64,000 bases of DNA. Origin: Simmondsia chinensis. Taxonomy: Eukaryota > Streptophyta > Magnoliopsida > Caryophyllales > Simmondsiaceae. Each line of letters opens with the position of its first letter. Positions within the stretch are counted from its first letter, which is position 1. The stretch covers positions 31,678,164 to 31,742,163 of the forward strand of contig JAGTTD010000011.1 in assembly GCA_018398585.1 (NCBI GenBank), in the 5' to 3' direction. Positions 47,959-58,370 of this stretch are shown here, piece by piece. Below the pieces are notes generated by a model. That model saw only the letters and a list, made by a program, of their open reading frames with translations. It did not search any database and was not told the origin of the DNA. A program made the position numbers and the translations under genes.

Positions 47959-48229
47959 GATTGTAAAATTTAGTTATGGCTTTGAGATGTAGAGATATTA
48001 TTTAATTGTGCTCTTATAAGCACATTGTTTGCTTTCATACTTGAAGTTATGACACCGTGATTGGATTCTCAGAGATTAAGGGCATTGTTTGACATCATTT
48101 GATATTTATAAATTTTAATTTTCAAAAATTAAAAAGAAAATTATAAGACGCCAATTATTTAAAGATAGTTAACGCTTTTTGCTGAATGTGAGTAGAAGTT
48201 TGTGATGCTATTGAAGTACAAGAAACATA

Positions 48230-48800
48230 ATCAATAAACGCAATATGATGATTTGAAGCTAAAATTAGAGAATAATCACAATTTAAAACCAAAAAATACA
48301 TAATTAGCACATTGCAAAGCTGTTAAGCTAAAATCATAGAATATTCAGGATTTGAGGCAGAAGGAACATACAAAATAAATGCACGATGATGATTTTAAGA
48401 TGAAATTAGAGAATAATCATGTTTAGGGCCAAACAACATATATAATCAGTGCGTTGCAAAGATTTTAAGCTAAAATGAAACAACAATCACGATCTAGGGC
48501 AAATAACATACACAATCAACACAATATAGTAATTTTTAACATGACAATAGAGGCTAATCACCATTAAGGGCAAAAAAACATACACAATCAATACAATACA
48601 ATGATTTTAAGCTCAAATGAGACAAGAATCACAACATAGGGCAAAAAGCATATACAATCGACACAATAAAATGATTTTCAACCTAACATTAGAGATTAAT
48701 CACCGTTTAGGGCAAAAAAATATACAATCAATATTTTCAGTCTGAAATTAGATACTAATCATGATTTAGGGCCAAAAAAACATAATCACCTCCAGTGCTG
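48230..48800 (-). repeat. CACTA 2 internal minisatellite
   Basis: Reverse-oriented ~60-65-bp units (AATCACGATTTAGGGCAAAT-like) equivalent to 16786-17300 of CACTA 1. Confidence 0.75.
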
Positions 48801-49269
48801 AAGTCGAAGTACGTTCTAGGGTTAGACATTGAACATTTTCACTGAATTTAAGCTCTAATAAGAAAAAAAAAAATCAAAGAATGAGCGAAGATCTCACTAT
48901 TCGAGCGAAGAGTGAGCAAACTGACGTTGCATGAAAATGAGCAAAGAACCTGAGCGTGCTTGCCTGAAAATGAACAATGAAGATCGATTGAGAGTGAAGG
49001 AGCGATGAGCTACTAAGAGCAAAGGAGCGACGAACCTCAGCGAGAGCGAAGAGAGGAGAGAGAAACCTGAGCAAGGGTGGAGAGCGAGAGCGAAGAGTAG
49101 GAGAGAGAAACGAGGTTGTTTTATGGGGTTGATGACCAAATACAGCGAGATAAATCGGCGTATTAGAAGCACCTAATACAGCGAGATTCAGCGCCGTTGT
49201 AGAGATACCTAATGCAGCAGGCAATTTTGCCGCATTAAAAAATATATAAATATTATATTAAAATTATAA

Positions 49270-49515
49270 CCAAAGAGGGTACCAACACGCCGTCACCGGA
49301 TCCCATTAGAACTCCGAAGTTAAGCGTGCTTGGGCGAGAGTAGTACCAGGATAGGTGACCTCCTGGGAAGTCCTCACCCTCAGGTTGGGGGCACTAGGAA
49401 ACAACCTCTCTTCAGGTTAACACCCTGAAGGGGGAAGGCTGCGTACATCCGCCCCCCCCCCCCCCCCCCCCCCGACCTTGCGTAGGCGGAAGCCCTTGAG
49501 GCACTGGGTATGTAT
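49270..49515 (+). mobile_element. 5S rRNA-headed SINE, copy 3, inside CACTA 2
   Basis: The best-preserved copy: the 5S-like head carries CACCGGATCCCATTAGAACT, AAGTTAAGCGTGCTTGGGCG and AGTACCAGGATAGGTGACC. It is joined to the TS/Au-like body (GGAAACAACCTCTC, AAGGCTGCGTACATCC) and ends GCACTGGGTATGTATG. The 14-bp duplication TATTAAAATTATAA flanks it (about 49256-49269 and 49516-49529). A C22 run (49452-49473) replaces the short CCCTCCCC-type linker. Confidence 0.9.
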
Positions 49516-49518
49516 GTA

Positions 49519-50605
49519 TTAAAATTATAATCTAAGTATTCTGACATTTTAATATATATAATAGGGTACCCTGAGATTTTAATATTTTATCGATTAGGTA
49601 TTCTATGACGGAATTTGATAAAATTTTATAAAAATTTGATCAGTTTTATACAAAAAATATGATATAATAAATAAATACGATAATATGTACAACTATTGTC
49701 ATTTTCGCATTCTTCGGCGAAAAAAAATAAATTCTATTGAAGACACTTATATATTATTGGACTCATGTCAGAACTTCAAGGCAATTAGTAATAAAATGTC
49801 TAAAACTCAGGATAGCTCATTATATATATTAAAGTACTGGGATACCTAAATAATAAATGTGCAAACGTCAAGGTACTTAAGTTATAATTTCTCAATAATA
49901 TATAAGTCATGTTCACTAAGATGAAGTGGTGATACCTTTATATCACCTAATACGGCGCATGTGCTCGCCGTGTTAGGTGATGGCAATATACGCCTAATAC
50001 GGCGATTCACGTGCCGCATTAGGTGATAACCTAATACAAATATTAGGGTAAAATTATCATCTAAGTACCCTTGGGACCCAAAAAAAAAAAATTTATCTAA
50101 GTACCTGACATTTTAATATATACAATAAGGTACCCTAAGGTTTTAATATTTTATCGCTTACGTATTTTATGACGGAATTTAATGAAATTTTATAAGAATT
50201 TGATCAATTTTATACAAAAAATATGATATAATAAATAAATACTATAATATATACAACTATTGTCATTTTCGCATTCTTCGACAAAAATAACAAATTCTAT
50301 TGAAGACATTTATATATTATTGAACTCATGTCAAAACTTCAGGGCAATTAGTGATGAAATGTCTAAAACTTAGGGTAACTCATTGTATATATTAAAGTAT
50401 CCGGATACCTAAGTGATAAATATACAAACGTCAAAGTACTTAAGTTATAATTTCCCAATATTATATAAGTCTTGTTCACTAAGATGAATTGGTGATACCC
50501 TTATATCACCTAATACGGCGCAAGTGCTTGCCGTATTAGGTGATGCCAATATATCACCTAATACGGCGATTCCTATCGCCGCATTAGGCGATAACCTAAT
50601 ACAGC
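49519..50605. repeat. Direct ~530-bp tandem duplication in CACTA 2
   Basis: 49519-50047 and 50048-50605 share the run from CTGACATTTTAATATA through TATGATATAATAAATAAATA to CACCTAATACGGCGC. Part of the unit also occurs near 15901-15990 in CACTA 1. Confidence 0.8.
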
Positions 50606-51180
50606 GTTTTCTGTAGCCGCATTAGATGATAACCTAATACGGCGTTTTCGTCCGACGCATTAGGTGAACCTAATATGGCAAAAGTTTCGCCATATTAGGT
50701 GATGCCAATATACCATTTAATATGGTGATTTTAAACGCAGCATTAGGTGATGCTATACATCACCCATCCTGCTATATTATTCCACACTAATACCGCGCTT
50801 TAAAGCGCCGTATTTGAATTTCTTAATTTTTTGGTAGTGTAATATGGTGCATTTTCATACTGCAATATGCATTGTAGATATTGAGGTATAATTGGGACCT
50901 AATACAGCGCGTTTGTATGCCACAATAGGCACTGTAGAGGTTCAGTAATGAATGAGATTTAATACAGCGTATTTGCGTGCTGCAATAGATGCTGTTGAAG
51001 TAGGTGCATGAATGTGATCTAATGCGGCAATTTTGCTAGCCGTATTAGGTAATGCCTATATATCACCTAATGCGGCGGTTTAGGGCTGCAATAAGCTAAT
51101 GTAATGCAGCGCGTAAACTCGCCATATTAGGTTAACTAAAACAGCACTTTTCACATGTCGTATTAGAGGTCGCCGCAACT
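50500..51180. repeat. CACTA 2 right subterminal array
   Basis: Dense facing copies of ACCTAATACGGCG and CGCCGTATTAGG, corresponding to the left array of CACTA 1. Confidence 0.85.
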
Positions 51181-51265
51181 TTTTCGTTTTTTTGTAGTGT
51201 TGTACTCCCCATTTGTAGGTTAATTCACACTTCATTTCATATTTTAGACATTTTTTGATACATAT

Positions 51266-52393
51266 TGTTATGTGTAATTATTCAAAAAACTTACACAAAA
51301 TGACTCAGATAAACTTCTCAAACAAGACACACAAAGATAACACACAGCAATAATTTCAAGATCTCAGATCTTGCCCCACAAGAACCAACTTAAACTAGAC
51401 CTAGACTAATTACAACACAAATCACTTCATAAACCTCAAATACAACACAAGACTCAAGAGAACAACCGAATCTAGTAAGTTTAGAAGTATACCTCCCCTT
51501 GTGAACTAGATTTTACCGAAATTGCAAGCAAGTCGCTCACACCACGAGTAAGGCTCAAGAACACTCCAAGAACACCACGACCGGACCTCCACCGGAACAC
51601 GAACAGAGCTTCTGGCCAGCAACGGAGCTCCAATAGCACGAACGGAGCTCAACGAACACGATTACACTTCGATCCGAGGCTCACGAGGTTGGAACCTAAG
51701 TGTATTATGGCTCAGAGATTCGTTTTTAGGGTTAGGGTTTCAAGGGAGCCTTCAAGGGTAAAAATCGCCAGAGAGAGAAGGGGAGAGGAGAAGAAAACTG
51801 ATTTTCGTTACCTCTACAACTCAACCAACTCAGCATTAAATACCCCCAAGCTACGACCTAAGAAAAAACCCTAAAGCTCATCACAGCCTTTAACTTACGC
51901 AACAATCGGACGGTCGAGAACTTACACACGGTTCATATATCGAGGGCCCCGGATCTTGTGATGCGTGTCGAGGCTCGAACGGCCGGGATGAAGCAACAGA
52001 ACCTTCTGGAAGAGCCTCACAAGAAAACCCTAACGGGTTTCTGGTTAAGGGAGAGAGAGATGAGGATGAAAAAGAAAGCAAGCCAGCTGTACACCAAAAC
52101 AAAAGGGATCCGGGCAGGAGTACTGTTCGGGCAGCATGGGCAGCCCAAACCGGGCAGCCAGTACAATTTGGATCAGAGCGGGCAGCACTGTTCGGGCAGG
52201 AAATAGTACATCCGGGCAGCTGGGCATCTCATACAAACAAGTAATTAATTTCACAAGTGAGGGGCAATTCAGACATTGCCCCAAAAATAGAATTCAAAGA
52301 ATTACTTCAAACTAAAATGCTACGTTTTTGTCCTCCCTTATTTTAATTATTTTCTTTTACTCGAACTACGTCATATATTTACCAACAATAACA
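51266..52393 (-). repeat. copia 3' LTR, 1128 bp
   Basis: TGTTATGTG to AATAACA. A cluster of seven or eight GGGCAG-containing repeats lies at about 52108-52225 (sense-strand CTGCCC). Confidence 0.95.
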
Positions 52394-52438
52394 AACTCCA
52401 CCTTGGTAAGTATATGACTAACAATTTTACATCCAGTA

Positions 52439-55400
52439 TCACCCTGGGTTCCATTCCATTTGAAGAAGTTCAACAAAACGTGTAAACTTCTCCAACGGAA
52501 GACCTTTAGTCCCCATGTCAGCGAGGTTATCCTCGGTACAAATTTTCAGCAGATCAATCTGATTTTCTTCTATGTTATCCATGATAAAATACCGCCTGAC
52601 TGCTAAGTGTTTCGTTCTATCATGGAAAACTGGGTTCTTACAAAGGGCAATGGCAGATTGACTATCGGAGTAGATTTTGGGTGACCCTAGGTTTAGTTTT
52701 AACTCATTTAACAAGCCGTTCAGCCATATGGCTTCCTTAACGGCATCCGATATTGCTAGGAGCTCTGACTCGGTAGTAGATAAAGAGGTTAAAGTCTGTA
52801 ACTTTGACCTCCAACTAATAGCTCCACCCGTTAAAGTGAAAACATAGGCTGACGTAGATCGTCTCCTATCTAGATCACCGGCAAAATCGGAATCTACGAA
52901 ACCAGTCAATCTTAGTTCATTTTGGTCTCTACCAAATGTTAAACCCAAATCAATTGACCCTTTTACATATCTTAGCAGCCATTTAACACCATCCCAATGT
53001 ACCTTACCGGGATTTGACATATAGCGTGACAATATACTCATGGGGAATGCTAAGTCCGGTCTAGTACAGGTCATTGCGTACATTAATGATCCTATGGCGT
53101 TAGCATACGGTATTGTGCTCATTTTAAACTTTTCTTGCTCAGTATTAGGGCATTGACTTGCTGAGAATTGATACTGCGATGCTAAAGGTTGTTTCACTGG
53201 TTTTGACTCGAACATATTAAACCTTTTCAAAACCTTGTTAAGATAATGACTTTGACTCAAATGTACTGTTCCTTTAGACCTGTTCCTGATGATATCAATA
53301 CCTAATATCCTTTTAGCTTCCCCTAAGTCTTTCATATCAAACGAGCCGTTTAACCGAGATTTCAAGTCAGAAATCTGCTTTAGGGACTTGCTAGCTAATA
53401 ACATATCATCCACATATATTAGCAGAAAAATAGCATCAGAACAGTCAATGTCTTTATAGTACAAGCATGAGTCATGAACAGTCCTACTAAAACCATTATC
53501 TACCATGAATGCATGAAACCTCTTATACCACTGTCTGGGTGACTGTTTCAGCCCATACAGCGATTTTTTTAGCAAACAAACATGCTCAGACTGCTCGGGT
53601 TCAATAAACCCCTCGGGTTGGGAGATGAGGATCTCTTCCTCAAGCTCTCCATGCAAAAATGCAGTAGTAACATCCATCTGATGTAGAGACATGTCATAGA
53701 AGGCAATCAAGCACATAATAACACGAATAGTGGTATGTTTTACGACAGGACTAAAAATTTCATTATAGTCTACCCCCTCTTTTTGTGAAAAACCTTTGGC
53801 AACTAGTCTAGCCTTAAACCGGGGCAAACCTTCAGGAGTATCGGGTTCTTTAACTCTAAAGATCCACTTTGAACCTATGATTTTTCTACCCTTGGGCTTC
53901 GGAATCAAGACCCAAGTATTGTTCTTCCTCAAGCTCTCCATTTCAATTGTCATAGCATTCAGCCACTCGGCTGAATGCTTGCTGTTGATCGCTTGAGTGT
54001 AGGACAATGGCTCGGTTTCTACGTAATCTAAAGCTGTGTTTAATGCATAAGCTATACACTCAGCATATCCATATTTTTCAGGGGCTCTAGATTCTCTCCT
54101 AACTCTATCCCTAGCCAATTGATAGGTTTCCAGGTCCTGAACATCATTTTCAGGTACATTAGGTTCAATTTCAGCTCTATTAGGCACTGTTACAGCAGCA
54201 TTTCTATCAATATTTTCGAAGTTATCTAGGTCATCTTCAGGTTCTTTTCTCAGGTTTAGAGGACTAGGTGGGTTAACTTCAAATTCGTAGTAGTCTGGGT
54301 CGAATTCCCTAACATTTGAACTATTGCTCGATTGTTGTTTAATGTAGGGCATCTCATCTTCGTTGAAGATGACATCCCTACTAATTATTGTTATAGTTCT
54401 GTTTCCCTCTTTCATGCCTAGTCTAAAACCCTTTACGCCTGAAGGATAGCCTAGAAATATGCCTTTTACAGCCCTAGGTTCCAATTTACCCTCTCGTTGG
54501 TGTGCAAAAGCTGAGCACCCAAATACTCTTAGGTTATCATAGTTAGCGTTCTTTCCGCTCCAAACATTCTCGGGTGTTTTCATTTTCAAAACAGAGTTGG
54601 GTGACCTATTAATTAGGTATGCGGCTGTGTTAACAGCCTCACCCCAAAACTGTTTTGATAACCCGGCTGAAAACAACATACACCTTACTCTATCTAGTAG
54701 GGTCCGGTTCATGCGTTCGGCTACACCATTTTGTTGAGGGGTTCCTCTTACAGTTTTATGTCGTTTTATACCATTATCATCACAAAGCTTGTCAAATTCA
54801 GAGTTCACAAATTCTAGACCGTTGTCAGTTCTTAATACTTTCAGTTTCTTTCCTGTTTGATTCTCAGTTAACGTTTTCCACTTAACAAAAGTATCATATG
54901 CATCGTTTTTATTTTTAAGTAGAAACACCCATACTTTTCTTGATAAATCATCTACTATGGACAGGAAATAATGGGCTCCACCCATTGTGGGAACCCTTGA
55001 GGGTCCCCATAGATCAGTGTGAACGTAATCAACAATGCCATGGGTAGTATGCGAGCCTACACTAAATGCAATCCTATGATGCTTACCATAGATGCAATGA
55101 TCACAGAAATCAAGTTTTGTCACAGAATCAGCACCAAAACAACCCTGTTTTTGGAGCTCTATTAGTCCTCTCTCGGATATGTGTCCTAACCTCCTATGCC
55201 ATAGGTTGGTCGTGTCCTTAGGGTCGATCTTGGACATGTTTCCCTCCCCAGAAACTACCTCTCCCTTAAGGACATATAATCCATTCTTGATCTCTCCCTT
55301 GATTATAACAAGGACACCTCGCAGGACTTTCATCTCTCCCCTACAGGCCTTTAGGGTCAGTCCACTAAGATCAAGTTGTCCTAAGGATATCAGGTTTCTT

Positions 55401-56452
55401 TTGAGTTCTGGTACATGTCTAACTCCCTCTAGGGTAAAGATAGTGCCATCCGACATTCTAACCCTAACTGTTCCGACACCTACCACCTTGCATGCATGGT
55501 CATTTCCTAACATGACCTTTCCACTATTTACAGACACATAATCAGTAAAATAGGACTTATCAAACGTCATGTGAAAACTGCATCCAGAATCAAGTACCCA
55601 CTCATGGTAAGTGAAATCAGTAGATGCAATCAATACTTCTCCACATTCATGATTTTCTACAGTGTAATCAGCCCTAGCTTGGTTCTTGTTTTCAGGACAA
55701 ATGCTCCTATAGTGGCCGAATTTACCACATTCATAGCATTTTACATGAGACAGATCTTTTCTACCCCTAGACCTGGATCTTGAGTGGTTCCTACCTCTTC
55801 TTTTATAGTTGTCTTTTGTTTTAGTTCTACCTCGTATGTTTAAGCTTTCACCGCGATTGCCACTATTACTAGGATAGTATTTTCCCTCTTTCTTTAGTTC
55901 TACTGTTTTAGATCTTAGGGCGTCCTCTACCTCTGTTAGTAATATGGTCTTTCTGCCGTATCTTAGAGTTTCTTTTAGAGAACTTAGGTATTTAGGGAAT
56001 GATCCTAAAAGTATTATAGCCTGAGTCTCGTCAGTTATTTCTACTTTTAGAGTGTCCAAGTCTGATAATACTCTATAGAATTCATCTAAATTGTCCTCTA
56101 TGTTTTTGTTCTCGTCCATTCTAAAGCAGTAAAATCTTTCCATGTAATATACTCGATTAGAGAGGGATTTAGAGGCATATAGTTGTTCTAACTTTTTCCA
56201 GACATCTAAGGCACTTTTTTCAGATGACACTTTAGTTAGAACTGTGTTGCTTAAACAAAGTAAGATATTACCGTGAGCTACTTTATCCATATTAGCCTTG
56301 TCTGACGGTTTGAGACCTTCTGGAAGATCGTTATCTTCCAGAAGTGCAGAACTAACGCCAAGGGCCATAAGCAGTGCTTGTACCTTGACTTTCCATAGCT
56401 CAAAATCGTTTCTACCCGTGAATTTCTCGATGTCATGTTTAGCTGAGGCCAT
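52439..56452 (-). CDS. Ty1/copia gag-pol polyprotein, 1337 aa, intact
   Basis: A single uninterrupted frame in copia domain order. Gag occupies about residues 1-235, with a CCHC knuckle at 239-252 (CYECGKFGHYRSIC). The protease active site DSG is at 288-290. Integrase has its HHCC finger at H419, H424, C450 and C453, and a catalytic D480, D543, E579 triad. Reverse transcriptase covers about 835-1080, with YVDD at 1013-1016. RNase H has D1187, E1228 and D1263. All listed catalytic residues are present. The ATG at 56452 lies about 50 bp after the 5' LTR and follows a poly-A/T run. Length is normal for single-ORF copia elements. The lineage within copia was not resolved. Transcription would come from the LTR at 56502-57629 on the minus strand. 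Confidence 0.97.
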   Translation of the reverse strand: MASAKHDIEKFTGRNDFELWKVKVQALLMALGVSSALLEDNDLPEGLKPSDKANMDKVAHGNILLCLSNTVLTKVSSEKSALDVWKKLEQLYASKSLSNRVYYMERFYCFRMDENKNIEDNLDEFYRVLSDLDTLKVEITDETQAIILLGSFPKYLSSLKETLRYGRKTILLTEVEDALRSKTVELKKEGKYYPSNSGNRGESLNIRGRTKTKDNYKRRGRNHSRSRSRGRKDLSHVKCYECGKFGHYRSICPENKNQARADYTVENHECGEVLIASTDFTYHEWVLDSGCSFHMTFDKSYFTDYVSVNSGKVMLGNDHACKVVGVGTVRVRMSDGTIFTLEGVRHVPELKRNLISLGQLDLSGLTLKACRGEMKVLRGVLVIIKGEIKNGLYVLKGEVVSGEGNMSKIDPKDTTNLWHRRLGHISERGLIELQKQGCFGADSVTKLDFCDHCIYGKHHRIAFSVGSHTTHGIVDYVHTDLWGPSRVPTMGGAHYFLSIVDDLSRKVWVFLLKNKNDAYDTFVKWKTLTENQTGKKLKVLRTDNGLEFVNSEFDKLCDDNGIKRHKTVRGTPQQNGVAERMNRTLLDRVRCMLFSAGLSKQFWGEAVNTAAYLINRSPNSVLKMKTPENVWSGKNANYDNLRVFGCSAFAHQREGKLEPRAVKGIFLGYPSGVKGFRLGMKEGNRTITIISRDVIFNEDEMPYIKQQSSNSSNVREFDPDYYEFEVNPPSPLNLRKEPEDDLDNFENIDRNAAVTVPNRAEIEPNVPENDVQDLETYQLARDRVRRESRAPEKYGYAECIAYALNTALDYVETEPLSYTQAINSKHSAEWLNAMTIEMESLRKNNTWVLIPKPKGRKIIGSKWIFRVKEPDTPEGLPRFKARLVAKGFSQKEGVDYNEIFSPVVKHTTIRVIMCLIAFYDMSLHQMDVTTAFLHGELEEEILISQPEGFIEPEQSEHVCLLKKSLYGLKQSPRQWYKRFHAFMVDNGFSRTVHDSCLYYKDIDCSDAIFLLIYVDDMLLASKSLKQISDLKSRLNGSFDMKDLGEAKRILGIDIIRNRSKGTVHLSQSHYLNKVLKRFNMFESKPVKQPLASQYQFSASQCPNTEQEKFKMSTIPYANAIGSLMYAMTCTRPDLAFPMSILSRYMSNPGKVHWDGVKWLLRYVKGSIDLGLTFGRDQNELRLTGFVDSDFAGDLDRRRSTSAYVFTLTGGAISWRSKLQTLTSLSTTESELLAISDAVKEAIWLNGLLNELKLNLGSPKIYSDSQSAIALCKNPVFHDRTKHLAVRRYFIMDNIEENQIDLLKICTEDNLADMGTKGLPLEKFTRFVELLQMEWNPG

Positions 56453-56481
56453 TTTTTTTTTTTATTTTAGACCGTGTTCTA

Positions 56482-56498
56482 ACCTGGGCTCTGATACC
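56482..56498 (-). other. copia primer-binding site (initiator-Met tRNA type)
   Basis: TGGTATCAGAGCCCAGG on the minus strand, three bases from the LTR edge. Confidence 0.9.
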
Positions 56499-56501
56499 AC
56501 T

Positions 56502-57629
56502 TGTTATGTGTAATTATTCAAAAAACTTACACAAAATGACTCAGATAAACTTCTCAAACAAGACACACAAAGATAACACACAGCAATAATTTCAAGATCT
56601 CAGATCTTGCCCCACAAGAACCAACTTAAACTAGACCTAGACTAATTACAACACAAATCACTTCATAAACCTCAAATACAACACAAGACTCAAGAGAACA
56701 ACCGAATCTAGTAGGTTTAGAAGTATACCTCCCCTTGTGAACTAGATTTTACCGAAATTGCAAGCAAGTCGCTCACACCACGAGTAAGGCTCAAGAACAC
56801 TCCAAGAACACCACGACCGGACCTCCACCGGAACACGAACAGAGCTTCTGGCCAGCAACGGAGCTCCAATAGCACGAACGGAGCTCAACGAACACGATTA
56901 CACTTCGATCCGAGGCTCACGAGGTTGGAACCTAAGTGTATTATGGCTCAGAGATTCGTTTTTAGGGTTAGGGTTTCAAGGGAGCCTTCAAGGGTAAAAA
57001 TCGCCAGAGAGAGAAGGGGAGAGGAGAAGAAAACTGATTTTCGTTACCTCTACAACTCAACCAACTCAGCATTAAATACCCCCAAGCTACGACCTAAGAA
57101 AAAACCCTAAAGCTCATCACAGCCTTTAACTTACGCAACAATCGGACGGTCGAGAACTTACACACGGTTCATATATCGAGGGCCCCGGATCTTGTGACGC
57201 GTGTCGAGGCTCGAACGGCGGGGATGAAGCAACAGAACCTTCTGGAAGAGCCTCACAAGAAAACCCTAACGGGTTTCTGGTTAAGGGAGAGAGAGATGAG
57301 GATGAAAAAGAAAGCAAGCCAGCTGTACACCAAAACAAAAGGGATCCGGGCAGGAGTACTGTTCGGGCAGCATGGGCAGCCCAAACCGGGCAGCCAGTAC
57401 AATTTGGATCAGAGCGGGCAGCACTGTTCGGGCAGGAAATAGTACATCCGGGCAGCTGGGCATCTCATACAAACAAGTAATTAATTTCACAAGTGAGGGG
57501 CAATTCAGACATTGCCCCAAAAATAGAATTCAAAGAATTACTTCAAACTAAAATGCTACGTTTTTGTCCTCCCTTATTTTAATTATTTTCTTTTACTCGA
57601 ACTACGTCATATATTTACCAACAATAACA
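56502..57629 (-). repeat. copia 5' LTR, 1128 bp
   Basis: Differs from the partner at about three positions: TAGG/TAAG near 56717, GACGCG/GATGCG near 57199 and GGCGGGG/GGCCGGG near 57220. Confidence 0.95.
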
Positions 57630-57634
57630 CATAT

Positions 57635-57989
57635 GAGCTACAATTTTATGATTTTATTCATTTTTTCTGTAACTTGCCGCTAAATCTTGAGTGTTCTTTT
57701 GGACGGACACCCAAAATGAACTTTTGACGGCTCTAGGTCTGACAAATGTGTTGTGTCATATAGTGTTGATGTTTGTATTATACAAATGGTCTTAAAAAAG
57801 GAGTCATCCTGAACCCGGCCTATTTATTAACCGGTCTGGAATTCTCGACCTTCCCCAACCCATGTGGGTTACCCTTTAATTATATTATTGACATTTTTTT
57901 GTTATATTATAGTTTATTAACTTACAAATATGTTAATAATACATTTTATGGTTGTTGTTAGTAATAAATGCATGGCATATTTATTTTAC

Positions 57990-58042
<53 letters not shown>

Positions 58043-58370
58043 GAAAACAGGTAGACTAAAACCCAATTACCTAAAAGAGTTAAACAAGTCAAATCAAATT
58101 CAACTCCAGCTCTAAAAATCCAACATAAACTTTCTGTGTTGTTGTCATGTTATCATATAGTGTCAGATTTTCTGAACTCTACTTGAACCTGAAAATTGTA
58201 AGCTCTCTTAAGTTGATTATTATAAGCTCATTGAATAAAATGGTAACAAATATTCGAAAGCCTATGAAGCTCGTAATTTAATAACAATTAACATAGAAGT
58301 ACAAATTAGTCTTGTGATTTTACTAAGCAACTTAAGCTAATTCAAGTGTGATTGTCCTGTTTTTGGGTAG
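57635..58370. other. Upstream region of gene B
   Basis: Homologous to 5594-6181 but diverged. It ends in the GTTTTTGGGTAG acceptor-like sequence before exon 1. No first exon was found. Confidence 0.45.
57990..58041. repeat. (TA)n(TG)n microsatellite
   Basis: About 20 TG dinucleotides after a short TA run, absent from the corresponding part of copy A. Confidence 0.95.

Larger units (their letters stand above)
45949..51199 (-). mobile_element. CACTA transposon 2, deletion derivative, 5.25 kb
   Basis: Left terminus CACTACAAAAAAAGTTGCC; right terminus is the complement of CACTACAAAAAAACG. Flanking triplets are TTC (45946-45948) and TTG (51200-51202). Copy A shows the empty site CCTTGTCC, so the duplication was TTG with one later substitution. 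It is inverted relative to CACTA 1 and shares its subterminal motif, minisatellite and the MASxSTSSHT-encoding segment (47565 downward). The DUF4216 segment equivalent to 17930-19050 of CACTA 1 is absent (junction near 47650), so nothing useful is encoded. Confidence 0.9.
51266..57629 (-). mobile_element. Young, structurally intact Ty1/copia retrotransposon, 6.36 kb
   Basis: Two LTRs of exactly 1128 bp (51266-52393 and 56502-57629) show about three differences by eye. The 5-bp duplication CATAT flanks the element (51261-51265 and 57630-57634), and copy A has the uninserted site (GATACATAAGAGC). On the minus strand there is a primer-binding site TGGTATCAGAGCCCAGG, a single long gag-pol frame, and a purine-rich CCAAGGTGGAG before the 3' LTR. 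It has every part needed for autonomous movement. Confidence 0.96.

Noticed and set aside
51689..52284. Open frames duplicated at 56925-57520
   Set aside because: They lie inside the two copia LTRs and are duplicated only because the LTRs are.
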